The position numbers were made by a program, and so were the translations under genes. Positions 29,571 through 39,471 of a stretch of 64,000 nt of DNA are shown here, piece after piece. The DNA is taken from the NCBI RefSeq assembly GCF_900624995.1, contig NZ_UYXQ01000007.1:105174-169173 (forward strand), read 5' to 3'. Numbering within the stretch: position 1 is the stretch's first letter; each line of letters opens with the position of its first letter. Source of the DNA: Pseudomonas antarctica (GTDB lineage: Bacteria > Pseudomonadota > Gammaproteobacteria > Pseudomonadales > Pseudomonadaceae). The notes below the pieces were generated by a model. That model had not been told where the DNA came from and searched no databases. It was given only the letters and a program-made list of their open reading frames with translations.

Positions 29571-30961
29571 GCCAGCGCCGCACCGTGGCGAATCCGCCGG
29601 CGCGCGCTGCGTGTCAGGCGGATCACCAGCATCGCGGCGGCGCAGCTCAAGCCCACGATCAATCCCTGCCACAGGCCGCTTGGCCCGCTGGCGGCGCCCA
29701 GCCAGTCGGTCAGCCCCAAGGCATAACCCACCGGCAAGCCCACGCCCCAATACGCAAACAAGGTCAGCACCATGGTCACCCGTGTGTCCTGGTAGCCACG
29801 CAGCGCGCCAGCCGCAGTGACCTGGATCGCGTCGGAAAACTGGAACAGCGCTGCAAACACGATCAGCATCGACGCCACGTGGATCACTGACGGGTCAGGT
29901 GTGTAGATCGTGGCGATCTGCTCGCGAAACAGCAGCATCAGGCTGCAGGACACGCAGGCGTAGGTCAGTGCCGTGCCCATGCCGACCCCTGCGGCAAAAC
30001 GTGCTTCACGCGGCTCGCCACGGCCCAGGGCCTGGCCGACACGCACGGTGACCGCCATGCTCAGCGAGTAAGGAATCATGAACACCAGCGAGCTGAAGTT
30101 CAGCGCGACCTGGTGCCCGGCCACCACGTTGGCGCCCAGGCTGCCGATCAGCAGGGCGATCACCGCAAAGATGCTCGACTCGGCAAACACCGCGATGCCA
30201 ATCGGCAGCCCAATGCTCAGCACGTGCTTGATCACCGACCATTTTGGCCAGTCGAAACGCTTGAATAACTCGCTGCTCTGGTAAGCCGGCGCCCAACGGG
30301 TCCAGGCGGCCAGGCCGAGCATCATCACCCACATCACGATCGCCGTGGCCCAGCCACAGCCCACGCCGCCCATGGCTGGCACGCCGAAATGACCATAGAT
30401 AAATATGTAGTTCAGCGGAATATTCAGCGCCAGCCCGCACAGCCCCATGACCATGCTCGGCCGCGTGTGGCCCAGGCCATCGCTGAAGCAGCGCAGTACG
30501 TAATACAGGGCGACGGCCGGCATGCCGGAGGCGATGCCGTGCAAGTAAGCCATGCACGGTTTGATCAGCTCAGGGTCGACGTTCATCGCATGCAGGATCG
30601 GCTCGGCGCTAACCAGCATCAGCAGCGCGGTGAGCCCCACCACCACCGCCAGCCATAAGGACTGGCGCACCAACGGGCCAATCTCGGTGTGGTGGCCGGC
30701 GCCGAAGCGCTGGGCGACTTTGGGCGTGGTGGCCAACAGCGTACCGGTCATCAGCAGGTACACCGGAATCCAGATCGAATTGCCCAACGCCACCGCCGCC
30801 AAATCCCGAGGGCTCACACGCCCGGCCATCACCGCATCGACAAAGCCCATGGCGGTGGTCGCCAATTGGCCGATCATGATCGGCAGGGCCAGGGTCAGCA
30901 GGTTGCGCACCTCACGGCTGACGCGGGCGGGGCGGGAGAGGGCGGTGGTGGCGGTGTTCAC
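29567..30961 (-). CDS. MATE family efflux transporter
   Basis: A 464-residue membrane antiporter with 12 predicted helices in two related halves; the first half begins [20 protein letters not shown] and has the conserved [21 protein letters not shown], and the second begins [20 protein letters not shown]. This is the NorM/PmpM type that exports cationic drugs and dyes with Na+ or H+. The proposed start is GTG at 30961 ([14 protein letters not shown]), since residues before it are unlike family members; ATG at 31018 is the alternative. Confidence 0.88.
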   Translation of the reverse strand: MNTATTALSRPARVSREVRNLLTLALPIMIGQLATTAMGFVDAVMAGRVSPRDLAAVALGNSIWIPVYLLMTGTLLATTPKVAQRFGAGHHTEIGPLVRQSLWLAVVVGLTALLMLVSAEPILHAMNVDPELIKPCMAYLHGIASGMPAVALYYVLRCFSDGLGHTRPSMVMGLCGLALNIPLNYIFIYGHFGVPAMGGVGCGWATAIVMWVMMLGLAAWTRWAPAYQSSELFKRFDWPKWSVIKHVLSIGLPIGIAVFAESSIFAVIALLIGSLGANVVAGHQVALNFSSLVFMIPYSLSMAVTVRVGQALGRGEPREARFAAGVGMGTALTYACVSCSLMLLFREQIATIYTPDPSVIHVASMLIVFAALFQFSDAIQVTAAGALRGYQDTRVTMVLTLFAYWGVGLPVGYALGLTDWLGAASGPSGLWQGLIVGLSCAAAMLVIRLTRSARRRIRHGAALA

Positions 30962-31167
30962 GTACGGGTGTCCATTAAAAGCATCACGAAGGACGGCGAA
31001 GTCTACGCGCTGACGCACTGGTCAGGAAAAAACCTGTGTTGCTGATTTGTAATGTGATCGCCACTGGCGACCCCTAATCCTGTGGGCACGAGCGAGCCCC
31101 ACACGCGATCTGAGCTGGAACACAAATCGCATCCCTGTACACTGCGGGTCCGCGAAAGGAGCCTGCC

Positions 31168-32310
31168 ATGTTGATTGTTGCCGACGAAAATATCCCGCTG
31201 CTCGATGCATTCTTCGAAGGGTTTGGCGAGATCCGCCGGGTGCCCGGCCGTTCCATCGACCGCGCCACGGTCGAGCAGGCCGACGTGCTGCTGGTGCGCT
31301 CGGTGACCAACGTCAACCGCGCGTTGCTGGAGGGTAGCAAGGTGCGTTTTGTCGGCACGTGCACCATTGGCACCGATCACTTGGACCTCGAGTTCTTCAA
31401 GCGCGCCGGTATCAGCTGGTCCAGCGCACCTGGCTGCAATGCGCGGGGCGTGGTGGACTATGTGCTGGGCAGCTTGCAGACGCTGGCCGAAATCGAGGGC
31501 GCCGACCTCAATCAGCGTACCTACGGCGTCGTCGGTGCCGGTGAAGTCGGTGGGCGGCTGGTCAAGGTGCTCAAGGGCTTGGGTTGGAACGTGCTGGTCT
31601 GTGACCCGCCGCGCCAGATCGCCGAAGACGCTGACTACGTCAGCCTGGAGCAGATTATCCAGCAGTGCGACGTGATCAGCCTGCACACGCCGTTGACCAA
31701 GTCCGGCAACGGCTCCACCTGGCATCTGTTCGATCGCGCGCGCCTCAACCGCCTCAAGCCTGGTGCCTGGCTGATCAACGCCAGCCGTGGCCCGGTGGTG
31801 GACAACGCTGCCCTGCGTGAGGTGCTGCTTGCGCGTGAAGACCTGCAAGCGGTGCTGGACGTGTGGGAAGGCGAGCCCGAGGTGGATGTCGATCTGGCCG
31901 ATCTGTGTGTGCTGGCTACCCCGCACATCGCCGGTTACAGCCTCGACGGCAAGCAGCGCGGCACCGCGCAGATTTATCAGGCGTTCTGCGCCCATCTGGG
32001 CCAACAGCCAAGCATTCAATTAAGTGACCTGCTGCCTCAACCGTGGCTGGCCGAAGTGCACTTGAATGCGTCCACCGACCCAGCCTGGGCCCTGGCGACC
32101 TTGTGCCGCAGCGTCTACGACCCGCGCCGCGATGACGCGGATTTCCGCCGTAGCCTCGTAGGAACCGTAGAAGAGCAACGCAAGGCGTTCGACCTGCTGC
32201 GCAAGCACTACCCGGAGCGTCGTGAGATTGATGGCTTGAAGGTGCGCATCAATGGCGAGTCGGCGGCGTTGTCGAACATCGTCTCGGCATTGGGCGCGGT
32301 CACCCTTTAA
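31168..32310 (+). CDS. pdxB: Erythronate-4-phosphate dehydrogenase
   Basis: A 380-residue dehydrogenase of pyridoxal phosphate synthesis. The Rossmann motif [16 protein letters not shown] is near residues 117-132; the substrate segment [10 protein letters not shown], the catalytic arginine in [13 protein letters not shown], the Glu in WEGEPEVD and the His in [13 protein letters not shown] follow. The C-terminal dimerisation domain of about 95 residues is that of PdxB. A weak cgaaaggagcc site precedes the start. It is transcribed alone. Confidence 0.94.
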   Translation: MLIVADENIPLLDAFFEGFGEIRRVPGRSIDRATVEQADVLLVRSVTNVNRALLEGSKVRFVGTCTIGTDHLDLEFFKRAGISWSSAPGCNARGVVDYVLGSLQTLAEIEGADLNQRTYGVVGAGEVGGRLVKVLKGLGWNVLVCDPPRQIAEDADYVSLEQIIQQCDVISLHTPLTKSGNGSTWHLFDRARLNRLKPGAWLINASRGPVVDNAALREVLLAREDLQAVLDVWEGEPEVDVDLADLCVLATPHIAGYSLDGKQRGTAQIYQAFCAHLGQQPSIQLSDLLPQPWLAEVHLNASTDPAWALATLCRSVYDPRRDDADFRRSLVGTVEEQRKAFDLLRKHYPERREIDGLKVRINGESAALSNIVSALGAVTL

Positions 32311-32318
32311 ACATGCAT

Positions 32319-32346
32319 AAAAAACCCGGCCATCAAGGCCGGGTCT
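32319..32346 (-). terminator. Hairpin terminator (minus strand, possibly shared)
   Basis: The stem acccggcc-atcaa-ggccgggt is flanked on the left by a run of A, which gives a T tract for transcripts on the minus strand. It should end the small gene at 32364-32537. pdxB transcripts from the other side also cross the hairpin, but there is no T tract on that side. Confidence 0.75.
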
Positions 32347-32363
32347 GAACGAGCATGGGCGCT

Positions 32364-32537
32364 TCAGCCTTGCTTGGCAGGCTTGACCAGTCGCTGTTCC
32401 AGCTCGCGGCACGCCTGCTGGATCATCTCTTCGGTAATCTGCACTTCGCGGCCTTGGGCGTCGATCACGGAGCAAGGCAGATGCTGCGGTTGGCGGATCA
32501 CTTCAATCTTGGCATCGCTGCTATTTTCCAAGGTCAT
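32364..32537 (-). CDS. Small conserved pseudomonad protein of unknown function
   Basis: A 57-residue protein (MTLENSSDAKIEVIRQPQHL..., ending LVKPAKQG). No domain is recognised; the central part VIDAQGREVQITEEMIQQACRE looks like a short beta strand and a helix. The start at 32537 is preceded by ggagaca; ATG at 32552 adds five residues. A perfect inverted repeat aggta-gtg-tacct lies at 32554-32566, upstream of the start, and might be regulatory. From memory a comparable small gene follows pdxB in other pseudomonads. The rest of 32553-32799 shows no gene. Confidence 0.65.
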   Translation of the reverse strand: MTLENSSDAKIEVIRQPQHLPCSVIDAQGREVQITEEMIQQACRELEQRLVKPAKQG

Positions 32538-32799
32538 GGCCTGTCTCCTCATCAGGTAGTGTACCTACTGTGCTGCTTACTCTAAGTCGCCGACGTGACC
32601 AGGCTATTACAACGCCTAACAAAGTCGCCGGTTCGAACACCCAGTGCACCAGAAACCGATACAAATTTCCAGCCAGGGGTTAGACCGATAGCCTCTAGGG
32701 CTCAGCATCGGCGGGCATAATTAATCTGACCCATTGCTGTTTACGAAAGTTGTTATTTACCCAAGTTCCCCCAATGTTATGTACAGGTTCCTCATCGGT

Positions 32800-34584
32800 A
32801 TGCCCCCCATGTTCTCAGTCCGTCAACGCCGTGCAATTCGTTTGGCCAGCCGCTTTGTTGCGCCCTACCGTTGGCAGGCGTTTGGCGCTTTGCTGGCGCT
32901 GATTGTCACGGCCGGCATCACCTTGTCCATGGGGCAGGGCATTCGCCTGCTGGTGGATCAGGGGTTCATGACGCAATCGCCGCACCTGCTTAATCAGTCC
33001 ATCGGCCTGTTCATGGTGCTGGTGCTGGGCCTGGCGGTGGGTACGTTTGCGCGGTTTTACCTGGTGTCGTGGATCGGCGAGCGGGTGGTGGCGGACATTC
33101 GCCAGCAAGTGTTCAACCACCTGATCTACCTGCACCCCGGCTTTTATGAAAACAACCGCAGCTCGGAGATCCAGTCACGGCTAACCACCGACACCACATT
33201 GCTGCAATCGGTGATCGGCTCGTCGCTGTCGCTGTTTCTGCGCAACGCCTTGATGGTCATTGGCGGCATCGTGCTGTTGTTTGTCACCAACCCCAAGCTC
33301 ACCAGCATCGTGGTGATCGCGCTGCCGCTGGTGCTGGCGCCGATCCTGATTTTTGGGCGCCGTGTGCGTAGCCTGTCGCGTCAGAGCCAGGACCGCATCG
33401 CTGACGTCGGCAGCTATGTGTCCGAGACCCTTGGCCAGATCAAGACCGTGCAAGCCTACAACCACCAGGTGCAGGACGAACAGCGCTTCGCCGTGACCGT
33501 GGAAGAAGCATTTGCCACGGCGCGCAAGCGCATTGCACAGCGCGCCTGGCTGATTACGCTCGTGATCATGCTGGTGCTGGGGGCCGTGGGCGTGATGCTG
33601 TGGGTCGGCGGTATGGACGTGATCAGCGGGCGCATTTCTGGTGGTGAACTGGCGGCGTTCGTGTTCTACAGCTTGATCGTCGGCAGCGCTGTGGGCACCT
33701 TGAGCGAAGTGCTCGGCGAACTGCAGCGCGCCGCCGGTGCCGCCGAGCGGATTGGCGAGTTGCTGCAATCGAGCAATGAAATCCAGGCCCCCGCCGCTGG
33801 TACTGTGCAGTTGCCGGAGCGCGTCAGCGGCCGCATGGAACTGCAAGACCTGCGCTTTTCCTACCCGTCGCGGCCGGACAGCTATGCCATTGACGGCTTG
33901 AGTCTGACCATCAATCCCGGGGAAACCCTCGCGCTCGTAGGTCCGTCCGGTGCGGGTAAATCGACGATCTTTGACCTGCTGCTGCGTTTCTACGACCCCC
34001 AGCAAGGGCGCATCCTGCTGGAAGGGCACGCGCTGACCGATCTCGACCCTATGGACCTGCGCCGCCACTTCGCGTTGGTGTCGCAGAGCCCGGCGCTGTT
34101 TTTCGGCAGCGTTGAAGAAAACATCCGCTACGGCAACCCGTCCGCCACCCGCGAGCAGGTCGAGGCCGCTGCGCGTATCGCCCATGCACACGATTTCATC
34201 CTGCAAATGCCCGACGGCTACCAGACCCACCTCGGCGACGGCGGCATGGGCCTCTCGGGCGGCCAGCGTCAACGCCTGGCCATCGCCCGCGCGCTGCTGG
34301 TGGACGCGCCGATCCTGCTACTGGACGAAGCTACCAGTGCGCTTGATGCCCAAAGTGAGCACTTGATCCAGCAGGCATTGCCGCAACTGATGCAGGGGCG
34401 CACCACGCTGGTGATCGCCCATCGGTTGGCGACGGTGAAGAACGCGGATCGGATTGCGGTGATGGACCAAGGCAAGCTGGTGGCGGTGGGCACGCATCAG
34501 CAGTTGATTGCGAACAATCCGCTGTATGCGCGGTTAGCAGCGTTGCAGTTCAGTGATGGGCTTGAGGTCGTACACGAGGGCTAA
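32800..34584 (+). CDS. ABC exporter, fused membrane and ATPase domains
   Basis: A half-size ABC exporter of about 594 residues. Six membrane helices occupy roughly residues 20-310, followed by a nucleotide-binding domain: Walker A VGPSGAGKSTIF near 381-392, Q-loop LVSQSPALFFGS, signature LSGGQRQRLAIARAL, Walker B ILLLDEATSALDA and switch His VIAHRLATV. It is of the MsbA/lipid or multidrug exporter type (ABCB). Substrate is unknown. The start is uncertain: ATG at 32779, 32800 and 32809 are all possible and none has a strong ribosome binding site. The residues before 32779 do not look like protein. Confidence 0.85.
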   Translation: MPPMFSVRQRRAIRLASRFVAPYRWQAFGALLALIVTAGITLSMGQGIRLLVDQGFMTQSPHLLNQSIGLFMVLVLGLAVGTFARFYLVSWIGERVVADIRQQVFNHLIYLHPGFYENNRSSEIQSRLTTDTTLLQSVIGSSLSLFLRNALMVIGGIVLLFVTNPKLTSIVVIALPLVLAPILIFGRRVRSLSRQSQDRIADVGSYVSETLGQIKTVQAYNHQVQDEQRFAVTVEEAFATARKRIAQRAWLITLVIMLVLGAVGVMLWVGGMDVISGRISGGELAAFVFYSLIVGSAVGTLSEVLGELQRAAGAAERIGELLQSSNEIQAPAAGTVQLPERVSGRMELQDLRFSYPSRPDSYAIDGLSLTINPGETLALVGPSGAGKSTIFDLLLRFYDPQQGRILLEGHALTDLDPMDLRRHFALVSQSPALFFGSVEENIRYGNPSATREQVEAAARIAHAHDFILQMPDGYQTHLGDGGMGLSGGQRQRLAIARALLVDAPILLLDEATSALDAQSEHLIQQALPQLMQGRTTLVIAHRLATVKNADRIAVMDQGKLVAVGTHQQLIANNPLYARLAALQFSDGLEVVHEG

Positions 34585-34606
34585 TGGCTAACAGGTTTGC
34601 GGTGTC

Positions 34607-34635
34607 GAGCGGGGCTTGTTGTGGCAAGCCCGCTC
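34607..34635. repeat. Single REP-like hairpin
   Basis: gagcggggcttg-ttgtgg-caagcccgctc forms a 10- to 11-base stem with a one-base bulge. It lies between convergent ABC exporter and slt genes and may help end both transcripts. Confidence 0.65.
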
Positions 34636-34678
34636 GCCACAATTAGCCGGCGGGCTACAGTGGCTTCGTCAGTCAGCC

Positions 34679-36607
34679 TCACTGATCATCAAAATACCGC
34701 TCATGCCAATCCACCAGTGGTTGCGGTGAGTTGAGCTTTCGCCCGTAGATCACCGAATAAGACAGCACGTTCTGCACGTACTGGCGGGTTTCGTCGAACG
34801 GGATGCTTTCCACCCACACGTCGAAGCTCAGGTGATCAGCCCCGCGCAGCCATTGGCGCACACGGCCAGGGCCGGCGTTGTAGGCGGCGGAGGCGAGCAC
34901 ACGGTTACCGTTGAACTGGCTGTGCACCTGGCTCAGGTAAGCTGCGCCGAGCTGGATATTTTTGTCCGGGTCTAGCACTTGGGCCGGGGAAGCCAGCGGA
35001 ATGCTGAACTTGCGTGCAGTTTCTTTGGCGGTGCCGGGCATCAGTTGCATCAGCCCGCTGGCGCCGACGCCGGAGCGGGCGTCATCCATGAAGGCACTTT
35101 CCTGGCGGGTGATGGCAAACACCCAGCTCGAATGCAGGCCACGCACCTTGGCTTCGCGCACCAAGGTGTCGCGGTGGGCCATTGGGAAGCGAATATCCAA
35201 GTCATCCCAGTATTGCGCCTGGCTGATGGTGCGGATCGCCGGGAAGTACCACTTCATGTCATAGGCCAGCTTGGCCTGGGCGACCATCTCGTCACGGTTG
35301 AAGTGGCGGGTGACGTGGTACCACTCGCGACGGCCGTCGACGATCTGGCCACGCGCGTAGAACTCCAGTGCGCGGCGCACGCCAGGGGTGTTGCGGACCT
35401 TGTTGACCAGTGCTTGGCTCATTACCAACGGCTTGTTGTTCAACTGATAGGGCGCTTTGGAGCGATCAGCGGCGAGGAAGCCGTAGAAATCGCGCTCCTT
35501 GGCCACTTTTTTGTACAGCACCAGGGCTTGCGGGTTTTTCGGCTCGGCCAGCTCTAGGCTGCGGGCTTGCCAGTAGCGCCAACGGTTGGTGGTGGCCAGG
35601 TCTTGTGGGAGCTTGCGAGTCAATTGGTAGGCGTCTTCCCAGCGCGCCAGGCGTAACAGCAGGCGCAGGCGCCATTCGGAGACGGTGTTGTCGCGCAGCT
35701 CGGGGTCGTACTTGGTCATCACCTCAAGGGCGCGGGGGTCGAAGCGCTTGGCCAGAGTCAGGCCGATCTCGCGGGCAATCGACACTTTTTCGTCACGGGA
35801 AAAGTGCATGCTGCTGGCGTAACCGTCGAGCAGGGCCATGGCCTTGTCCGGGTCCTGGCGCGCCAGGCGGCGCAGGCCCAGGCCCACAGCGTCGGACATG
35901 GCCTCGGTGGCCGGCAGGAAGCGCGACGGGTCGCTGAGCCTATCGGGCTTCTGCGCCACGTCTACCATCACGCGGCCTTGCGCGCTGAGGGTCGGCAGGG
36001 TTTTCACCAGGCTGTTGGCCAGCGCGTAGTTACGGGCTTCGGCGGCGAGTTTGGTGCGCTTCCAGATTTTTTGTTCGGTGAGTTGACCATCGGCGGCCCA
36101 CTGACCAAAGGTGGCGTCACAGGCGGCCGGCTGGGATTTGCCGGTCATCCACAACTTTTCGGCGGTCTTGTAGCCTTCGGCCTTTAGATTGTGACTGAGC
36201 TGATACTGGCCATGCAGGCAGTCCAGTTCGACGAAATTGAGTTTGGCGTCGTAGTACTTTTCAAATGTCTGCCAGTCGCCACGGTCGGCCAGCCAGCGCA
36301 ACCAGCGCAGTTTCATCCAGTTGGCTTGGGGCAGGTCGCCGTTTTTGGCGAGGAACTGTTCGATTTCCTCGTTACTCGCGGTTTTCAGCCGCGCGGTCAG
36401 CTCGTCGTAAGCCAGGTACGGCGTGAGCGGGTAGTCGGCCAGCGCTTGGCTGTATTGCATGTACGGGCCGGTGTCGCCTTTGGCCAAGGCGCGTTTGGCT
36501 TCATCGTAATATTGACGTTGGGTGGTGAGGTCCACGGCCTGGGCGGATTGAACGGCGGTGGCGGAAAGAAGCAGACAAGATAAAAAGTTGAAAAGGCGAC
36601 TGCGCAT
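34679..36607 (-). CDS. slt: Soluble lytic murein transglycosylase
   Basis: A 642-residue periplasmic Slt-type enzyme that cleaves peptidoglycan with 1,6-anhydro product formation. Signal peptide MRSRLFNFLSCLLLSATAVQ to about residue 23, a long alpha-helical superhelix (about 30-430), then the lysozyme-like C domain with the catalytic glutamate in ITRQESAFMDDARSGVGAS near residue 480 and the motif GLMQLMPGTAKETA. The last part has AYNAGPGRVRQW and the IPFDETRQYVQNVL segment typical of the family. Start at 36607 gives the signal peptide. Confidence 0.92.
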   Translation of the reverse strand: MRSRLFNFLSCLLLSATAVQSAQAVDLTTQRQYYDEAKRALAKGDTGPYMQYSQALADYPLTPYLAYDELTARLKTASNEEIEQFLAKNGDLPQANWMKLRWLRWLADRGDWQTFEKYYDAKLNFVELDCLHGQYQLSHNLKAEGYKTAEKLWMTGKSQPAACDATFGQWAADGQLTEQKIWKRTKLAAEARNYALANSLVKTLPTLSAQGRVMVDVAQKPDRLSDPSRFLPATEAMSDAVGLGLRRLARQDPDKAMALLDGYASSMHFSRDEKVSIAREIGLTLAKRFDPRALEVMTKYDPELRDNTVSEWRLRLLLRLARWEDAYQLTRKLPQDLATTNRWRYWQARSLELAEPKNPQALVLYKKVAKERDFYGFLAADRSKAPYQLNNKPLVMSQALVNKVRNTPGVRRALEFYARGQIVDGRREWYHVTRHFNRDEMVAQAKLAYDMKWYFPAIRTISQAQYWDDLDIRFPMAHRDTLVREAKVRGLHSSWVFAITRQESAFMDDARSGVGASGLMQLMPGTAKETARKFSIPLASPAQVLDPDKNIQLGAAYLSQVHSQFNGNRVLASAAYNAGPGRVRQWLRGADHLSFDVWVESIPFDETRQYVQNVLSYSVIYGRKLNSPQPLVDWHERYFDDQ

Positions 36608-36820
36608 GAGACGTCCGTGCAGAGAAATCACGACTAGCACCGGCACTGCCGACACTGATTGCCCCTAGCTTAGCCTTTTGCCAGCGGCTGGCGAAAGCTT
36701 TGCCGGCCGGCTGGCTGAAGTTCATCGTAAATGTCCTACAGAACGTGTCGCCAGCGAAAATGCCGACCGCATCCCACCTTCAAGTCAGGTAGAATGCGCG
36801 CCCAGTTTTTGGAGAAGCGT

Positions 36821-38740
36821 ATGACCCTGCTCAAATTCAGCGATGTGTCCCTTGCTTTCGGCGCTATGCCGTTGTTGGACAAGGTGTCCTGGCAGATCGC
36901 CCGTGGTGAGCGGGTGTGCATCATCGGCCGCAACGGCACCGGCAAGTCGAGCATGATGAAGCTGGTAAAAGGCGACCAGAAGCCCGATGACGGCTCTGTC
37001 TGGCGCGCCCCGGGCCTCAAGATTGGCGAATTGCCGCAAGAGTTGCCGGTAGCCGACGGACGGACAGTGTTCGACGTGGTTGCCGAAGGCCTCGACGGCG
37101 TGGGTGAATTGCTCGCGCAATACCATCACCTGGCGCAGAACTGCGTCACCGAAGCAGACCTGGACAAGCTGATGCACGTCCAGCAAGACCTCGAAGCCCG
37201 TGATGGCTGGCGCTTGCAGCAACTGGTCGACAGCACCTTGAGCCGCCTGCAACTGCCGGCTGACAAGACCCTCGCCGAATTGTCCGGTGGCTGGCGTCGT
37301 CGCGTGCTGCTGGCCCAGGCATTGGTGTCCGAGCCGGACCTGCTGCTGCTCGACGAACCCACCAACCACTTGGACATCGGCGCAATCGCCTGGCTGGAAG
37401 AAGCCATCAAGGACTTCCAGGGCGCCGTGCTGTTTATCACGCACGACCGTGCCTTCCTGCAGAGCCTGGCCACGCGCATCCTAGAACTGGACCGAGGCGG
37501 CCTGATCGACTGGAACGGCGACTACGCGAGTTTCCTGGTGCACAAGGAAGCCGCACTGTCCGCTGAAGAAACCGCCAACGCGCTGTTCGACAAAAAGCTG
37601 GCTCAGGAAGAAGTCTGGATCCGCCAGGGCATCAAGGCCCGTCGCACCCGTAACGAAGGTCGCGTACGTGCCCTCAAGGCACTGCGCAATGAGCGTAGCG
37701 AGCGTCGCGAACGCACTGGCAAGGCGAATATTCAGCTCGACACCGCCGACAAGTCGGGCAAGCAGGTTATGGTGCTGGAGAACGTCAGCTTCCATCACCC
37801 GGATGGCCCGTTCCTGATCAAGGACTTCTCCATGGTCCTGCAGCGCGGCGACCGTATCGGCCTGCTGGGCGCCAACGGTACCGGCAAGACCACTTTGCTC
37901 AAGCTGATGCTCAATGGCCTGCAACCGACCAGCGGCACGGTAGAGGAAGGCACCAAGATCGACGTGGCCTACTTCGACCAGTTGCGCCACCAGTTGGACC
38001 TGGAAAAAACCGTGATCGATAACGTTGCTGAAGGCCGCGACTTTATTGATATCGACGGCCAGAGCCGCCACGTATTGAGCTACCTGGGCGACTTCCTGTT
38101 CAGCCCGCAGCGTGCACGTACGCCGGTGAAAGCCTTGTCCGGTGGTGAGCGCGCGCGCCTGTTGCTGGCCAAGCTGTTCAGCAAACCAGCCAACCTGCTG
38201 GTACTCGACGAACCGACCAACGACCTCGACGTGGAAACCCTCGAACTGTTGGAAGAGGTCTTGCTGACCTTCAACGGCACCGTGCTGATGGTCAGCCACG
38301 ACCGTGCATTCCTCGACAACGTGGTCACCAGCACCCTGGTCTTCGAAGGTGAAGGCAAGGTGCGTGAATACGTCGGTGGTTATCAGGACTGGCTGCGCCA
38401 GGGCGGCTCGCCACGCCTGCTGGGCGTGACCGAGAGCAAGTCGGGCAAGGCCGACTTGACCTCGGCGGTGGTGGCACCAGCCGCCGCTGCAGAGCCCGCC
38501 CAGGACGCCGCGCCGGCGGCCAAGAAGAAGCTCAGCTACAAGCTGCAGCGCGAGCTGGAAGCCTTGCCGGGTGATATCGACGCCAAGGAACAGCAGATCG
38601 CCGCGGTAGAAGCGGCGATGGCTGACGCGGGGTTCTACCTGCGCCCGGCGGCAGAAACTGCCAAGGTCATTGCTTCCCTGGAAACGTTGAACCAGGAACT
38701 GGAAGTGTTGGTTGAGCGCTGGGCCGAGCTGGATGCCTGA
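36821..38740 (+). CDS. uup: ABC-F ATPase (Uup type)
   Basis: A 639-residue soluble ABC-F protein with two ATPase domains and no membrane part. Domain 1: GRNGTGKSSMM near residues 37-47 and LAELSGGWRRRVLLAQAL. Domain 2: GANGTGKTTLL near 350-360, LSGGERARLLLAKLF, LLVLDEPTNDLDVETLELLE. The linker is charged (RRTRNEGRVRALKALRNERS) and the C-terminal arm is coiled coil after residue 560, as in Uup. ABC-F proteins act on the ribosome; Uup is tied to DNA transposon excision and ribosome assembly. The start MTLLKFSDVS at 36821 follows tttggagaag. Confidence 0.9.
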   Translation: MTLLKFSDVSLAFGAMPLLDKVSWQIARGERVCIIGRNGTGKSSMMKLVKGDQKPDDGSVWRAPGLKIGELPQELPVADGRTVFDVVAEGLDGVGELLAQYHHLAQNCVTEADLDKLMHVQQDLEARDGWRLQQLVDSTLSRLQLPADKTLAELSGGWRRRVLLAQALVSEPDLLLLDEPTNHLDIGAIAWLEEAIKDFQGAVLFITHDRAFLQSLATRILELDRGGLIDWNGDYASFLVHKEAALSAEETANALFDKKLAQEEVWIRQGIKARRTRNEGRVRALKALRNERSERRERTGKANIQLDTADKSGKQVMVLENVSFHHPDGPFLIKDFSMVLQRGDRIGLLGANGTGKTTLLKLMLNGLQPTSGTVEEGTKIDVAYFDQLRHQLDLEKTVIDNVAEGRDFIDIDGQSRHVLSYLGDFLFSPQRARTPVKALSGGERARLLLAKLFSKPANLLVLDEPTNDLDVETLELLEEVLLTFNGTVLMVSHDRAFLDNVVTSTLVFEGEGKVREYVGGYQDWLRQGGSPRLLGVTESKSGKADLTSAVVAPAAAAEPAQDAAPAAKKKLSYKLQRELEALPGDIDAKEQQIAAVEAAMADAGFYLRPAAETAKVIASLETLNQELEVLVERWAELDA

Positions 38741-38756
38741 TTGATTCAAGCGCATT

Positions 38757-38799
38757 AAAAAAAGCCCGGCGCCCATTTGTATGAACGCCGGGCTTTTTA
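38757..38799. terminator. Bidirectional intrinsic terminator
   Basis: The stem agcccggcg and cgccgggct is flanked by A run on the left and T run on the right, so it can end the ABC-F transcript on the plus strand and the universal-stress-protein transcript on the minus strand. Confidence 0.9.
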
Positions 38800-38819
38800 T
38801 ATGCAATGCGATTAGAAAT

Positions 38820-38909
38820 GTGGGAGCGGGCTTGCTCGCGAAAGCGGTACATCAGTCGCCAGATGCGTCAACTGACAGACTGCTTTCGCGAGCAAGCCCG
38901 CTCCCGCAC
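38820..38909. repeat. REPIN
   Basis: Left half gtgggagcgggcttgctcgc and right half gcgagcaagcccgctcccgc; one mismatch in the outer arm. It lies just beyond the bidirectional terminator and before the stop of the universal stress gene. Confidence 0.9.
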
Positions 38910-38925
38910 TTGGGGAGCGTGGTTC

Positions 38926-39366
38926 TTAAGCGCTTTTTACCAGCTTCACGGCCAACACATCGCACGGCGCGCCGTGCAACACATCATTGGCGGTCGAGCC
39001 CAGTAGCAGCGCCAAGCCATGGCGGCCATGGCTACCGACCACGATCAGGTCGCAGCCCTGTTCCTTGGCCAGGTGGTGGATTTCCTGGCGCGGCTGGCCG
39101 TAAGTGAGGTGCGAGTTTTCTTTGGTTACTTGCGGGTATTTGAGGATCAACCGGTCCAGGCGTTCTTTGGCCTGGTCAAACTGTTGTTGCTGCAACTGGG
39201 AAAGATCCATCGGCACGTCGCCACCAAAGGCCATGGCCATCGGCTCGACGATATGCACCAGTGACAGCTTGGCGCCGTTGGCGACCGCGGAGTCCTGCGC
39301 GCGCTTGATGACTGGATCGCACTCTTCGGTCAGGTCGACGGCGACCAGAATATGTTTGTAGGACAT
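38926..39366 (-). CDS. Universal stress protein
   Basis: A 146-residue single-domain UspA-family protein. It starts MSYKHILVAVDLTEECDP and ends with the nucleotide-binding loop LIVVGSHGRHGLALLLGST, i.e. Gly-x2-Gly-x9-Gly-Ser/Thr, so ATP binding is likely. Short UspA proteins help in survival under starvation or low oxygen. An imperfect Anr-like site lies upstream (39425-39438). The start at 39366 follows ggaggaacg. Confidence 0.9.
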   Translation of the reverse strand: MSYKHILVAVDLTEECDPVIKRAQDSAVANGAKLSLVHIVEPMAMAFGGDVPMDLSQLQQQQFDQAKERLDRLILKYPQVTKENSHLTYGQPRQEIHHLAKEQGCDLIVVGSHGRHGLALLLGSTANDVLHGAPCDVLAVKLVKSA

Positions 39367-39424
39367 GGGGCGTTCCTCCAGGGGACTGCAATACATTCAG
39401 TATGGCTGCTTTCAAGCGGATGGG

Positions 39425-39438
39425 GTTGTGTCAGATCA
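39425..39438 (-). promoter_or_regulatory. Possible Anr/Dnr-type site upstream of usp
   Basis: ttgtg-tcag-atcaa matches the Anr consensus TTGAT-N4-ATCAA at 8 of 10 positions. It lies 59 to 72 bases before the usp start on the minus strand, also 34 bases before the divergent gene at 39472. Anaerobic control of usp genes by Anr is known in P. aeruginosa; here it is only a candidate. Confidence 0.35.
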
Positions 39439-39471
39439 AATCCGCTCATTTAGAAATTCGGGAGTACACAT

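Noticed and set aside
32632..32645. ggttcgaacacc, which resembles a tRNA T-loop
   Set aside because: No matching acceptor stem, D-arm or anticodon arm is found within the needed distance; it is a chance palindrome.
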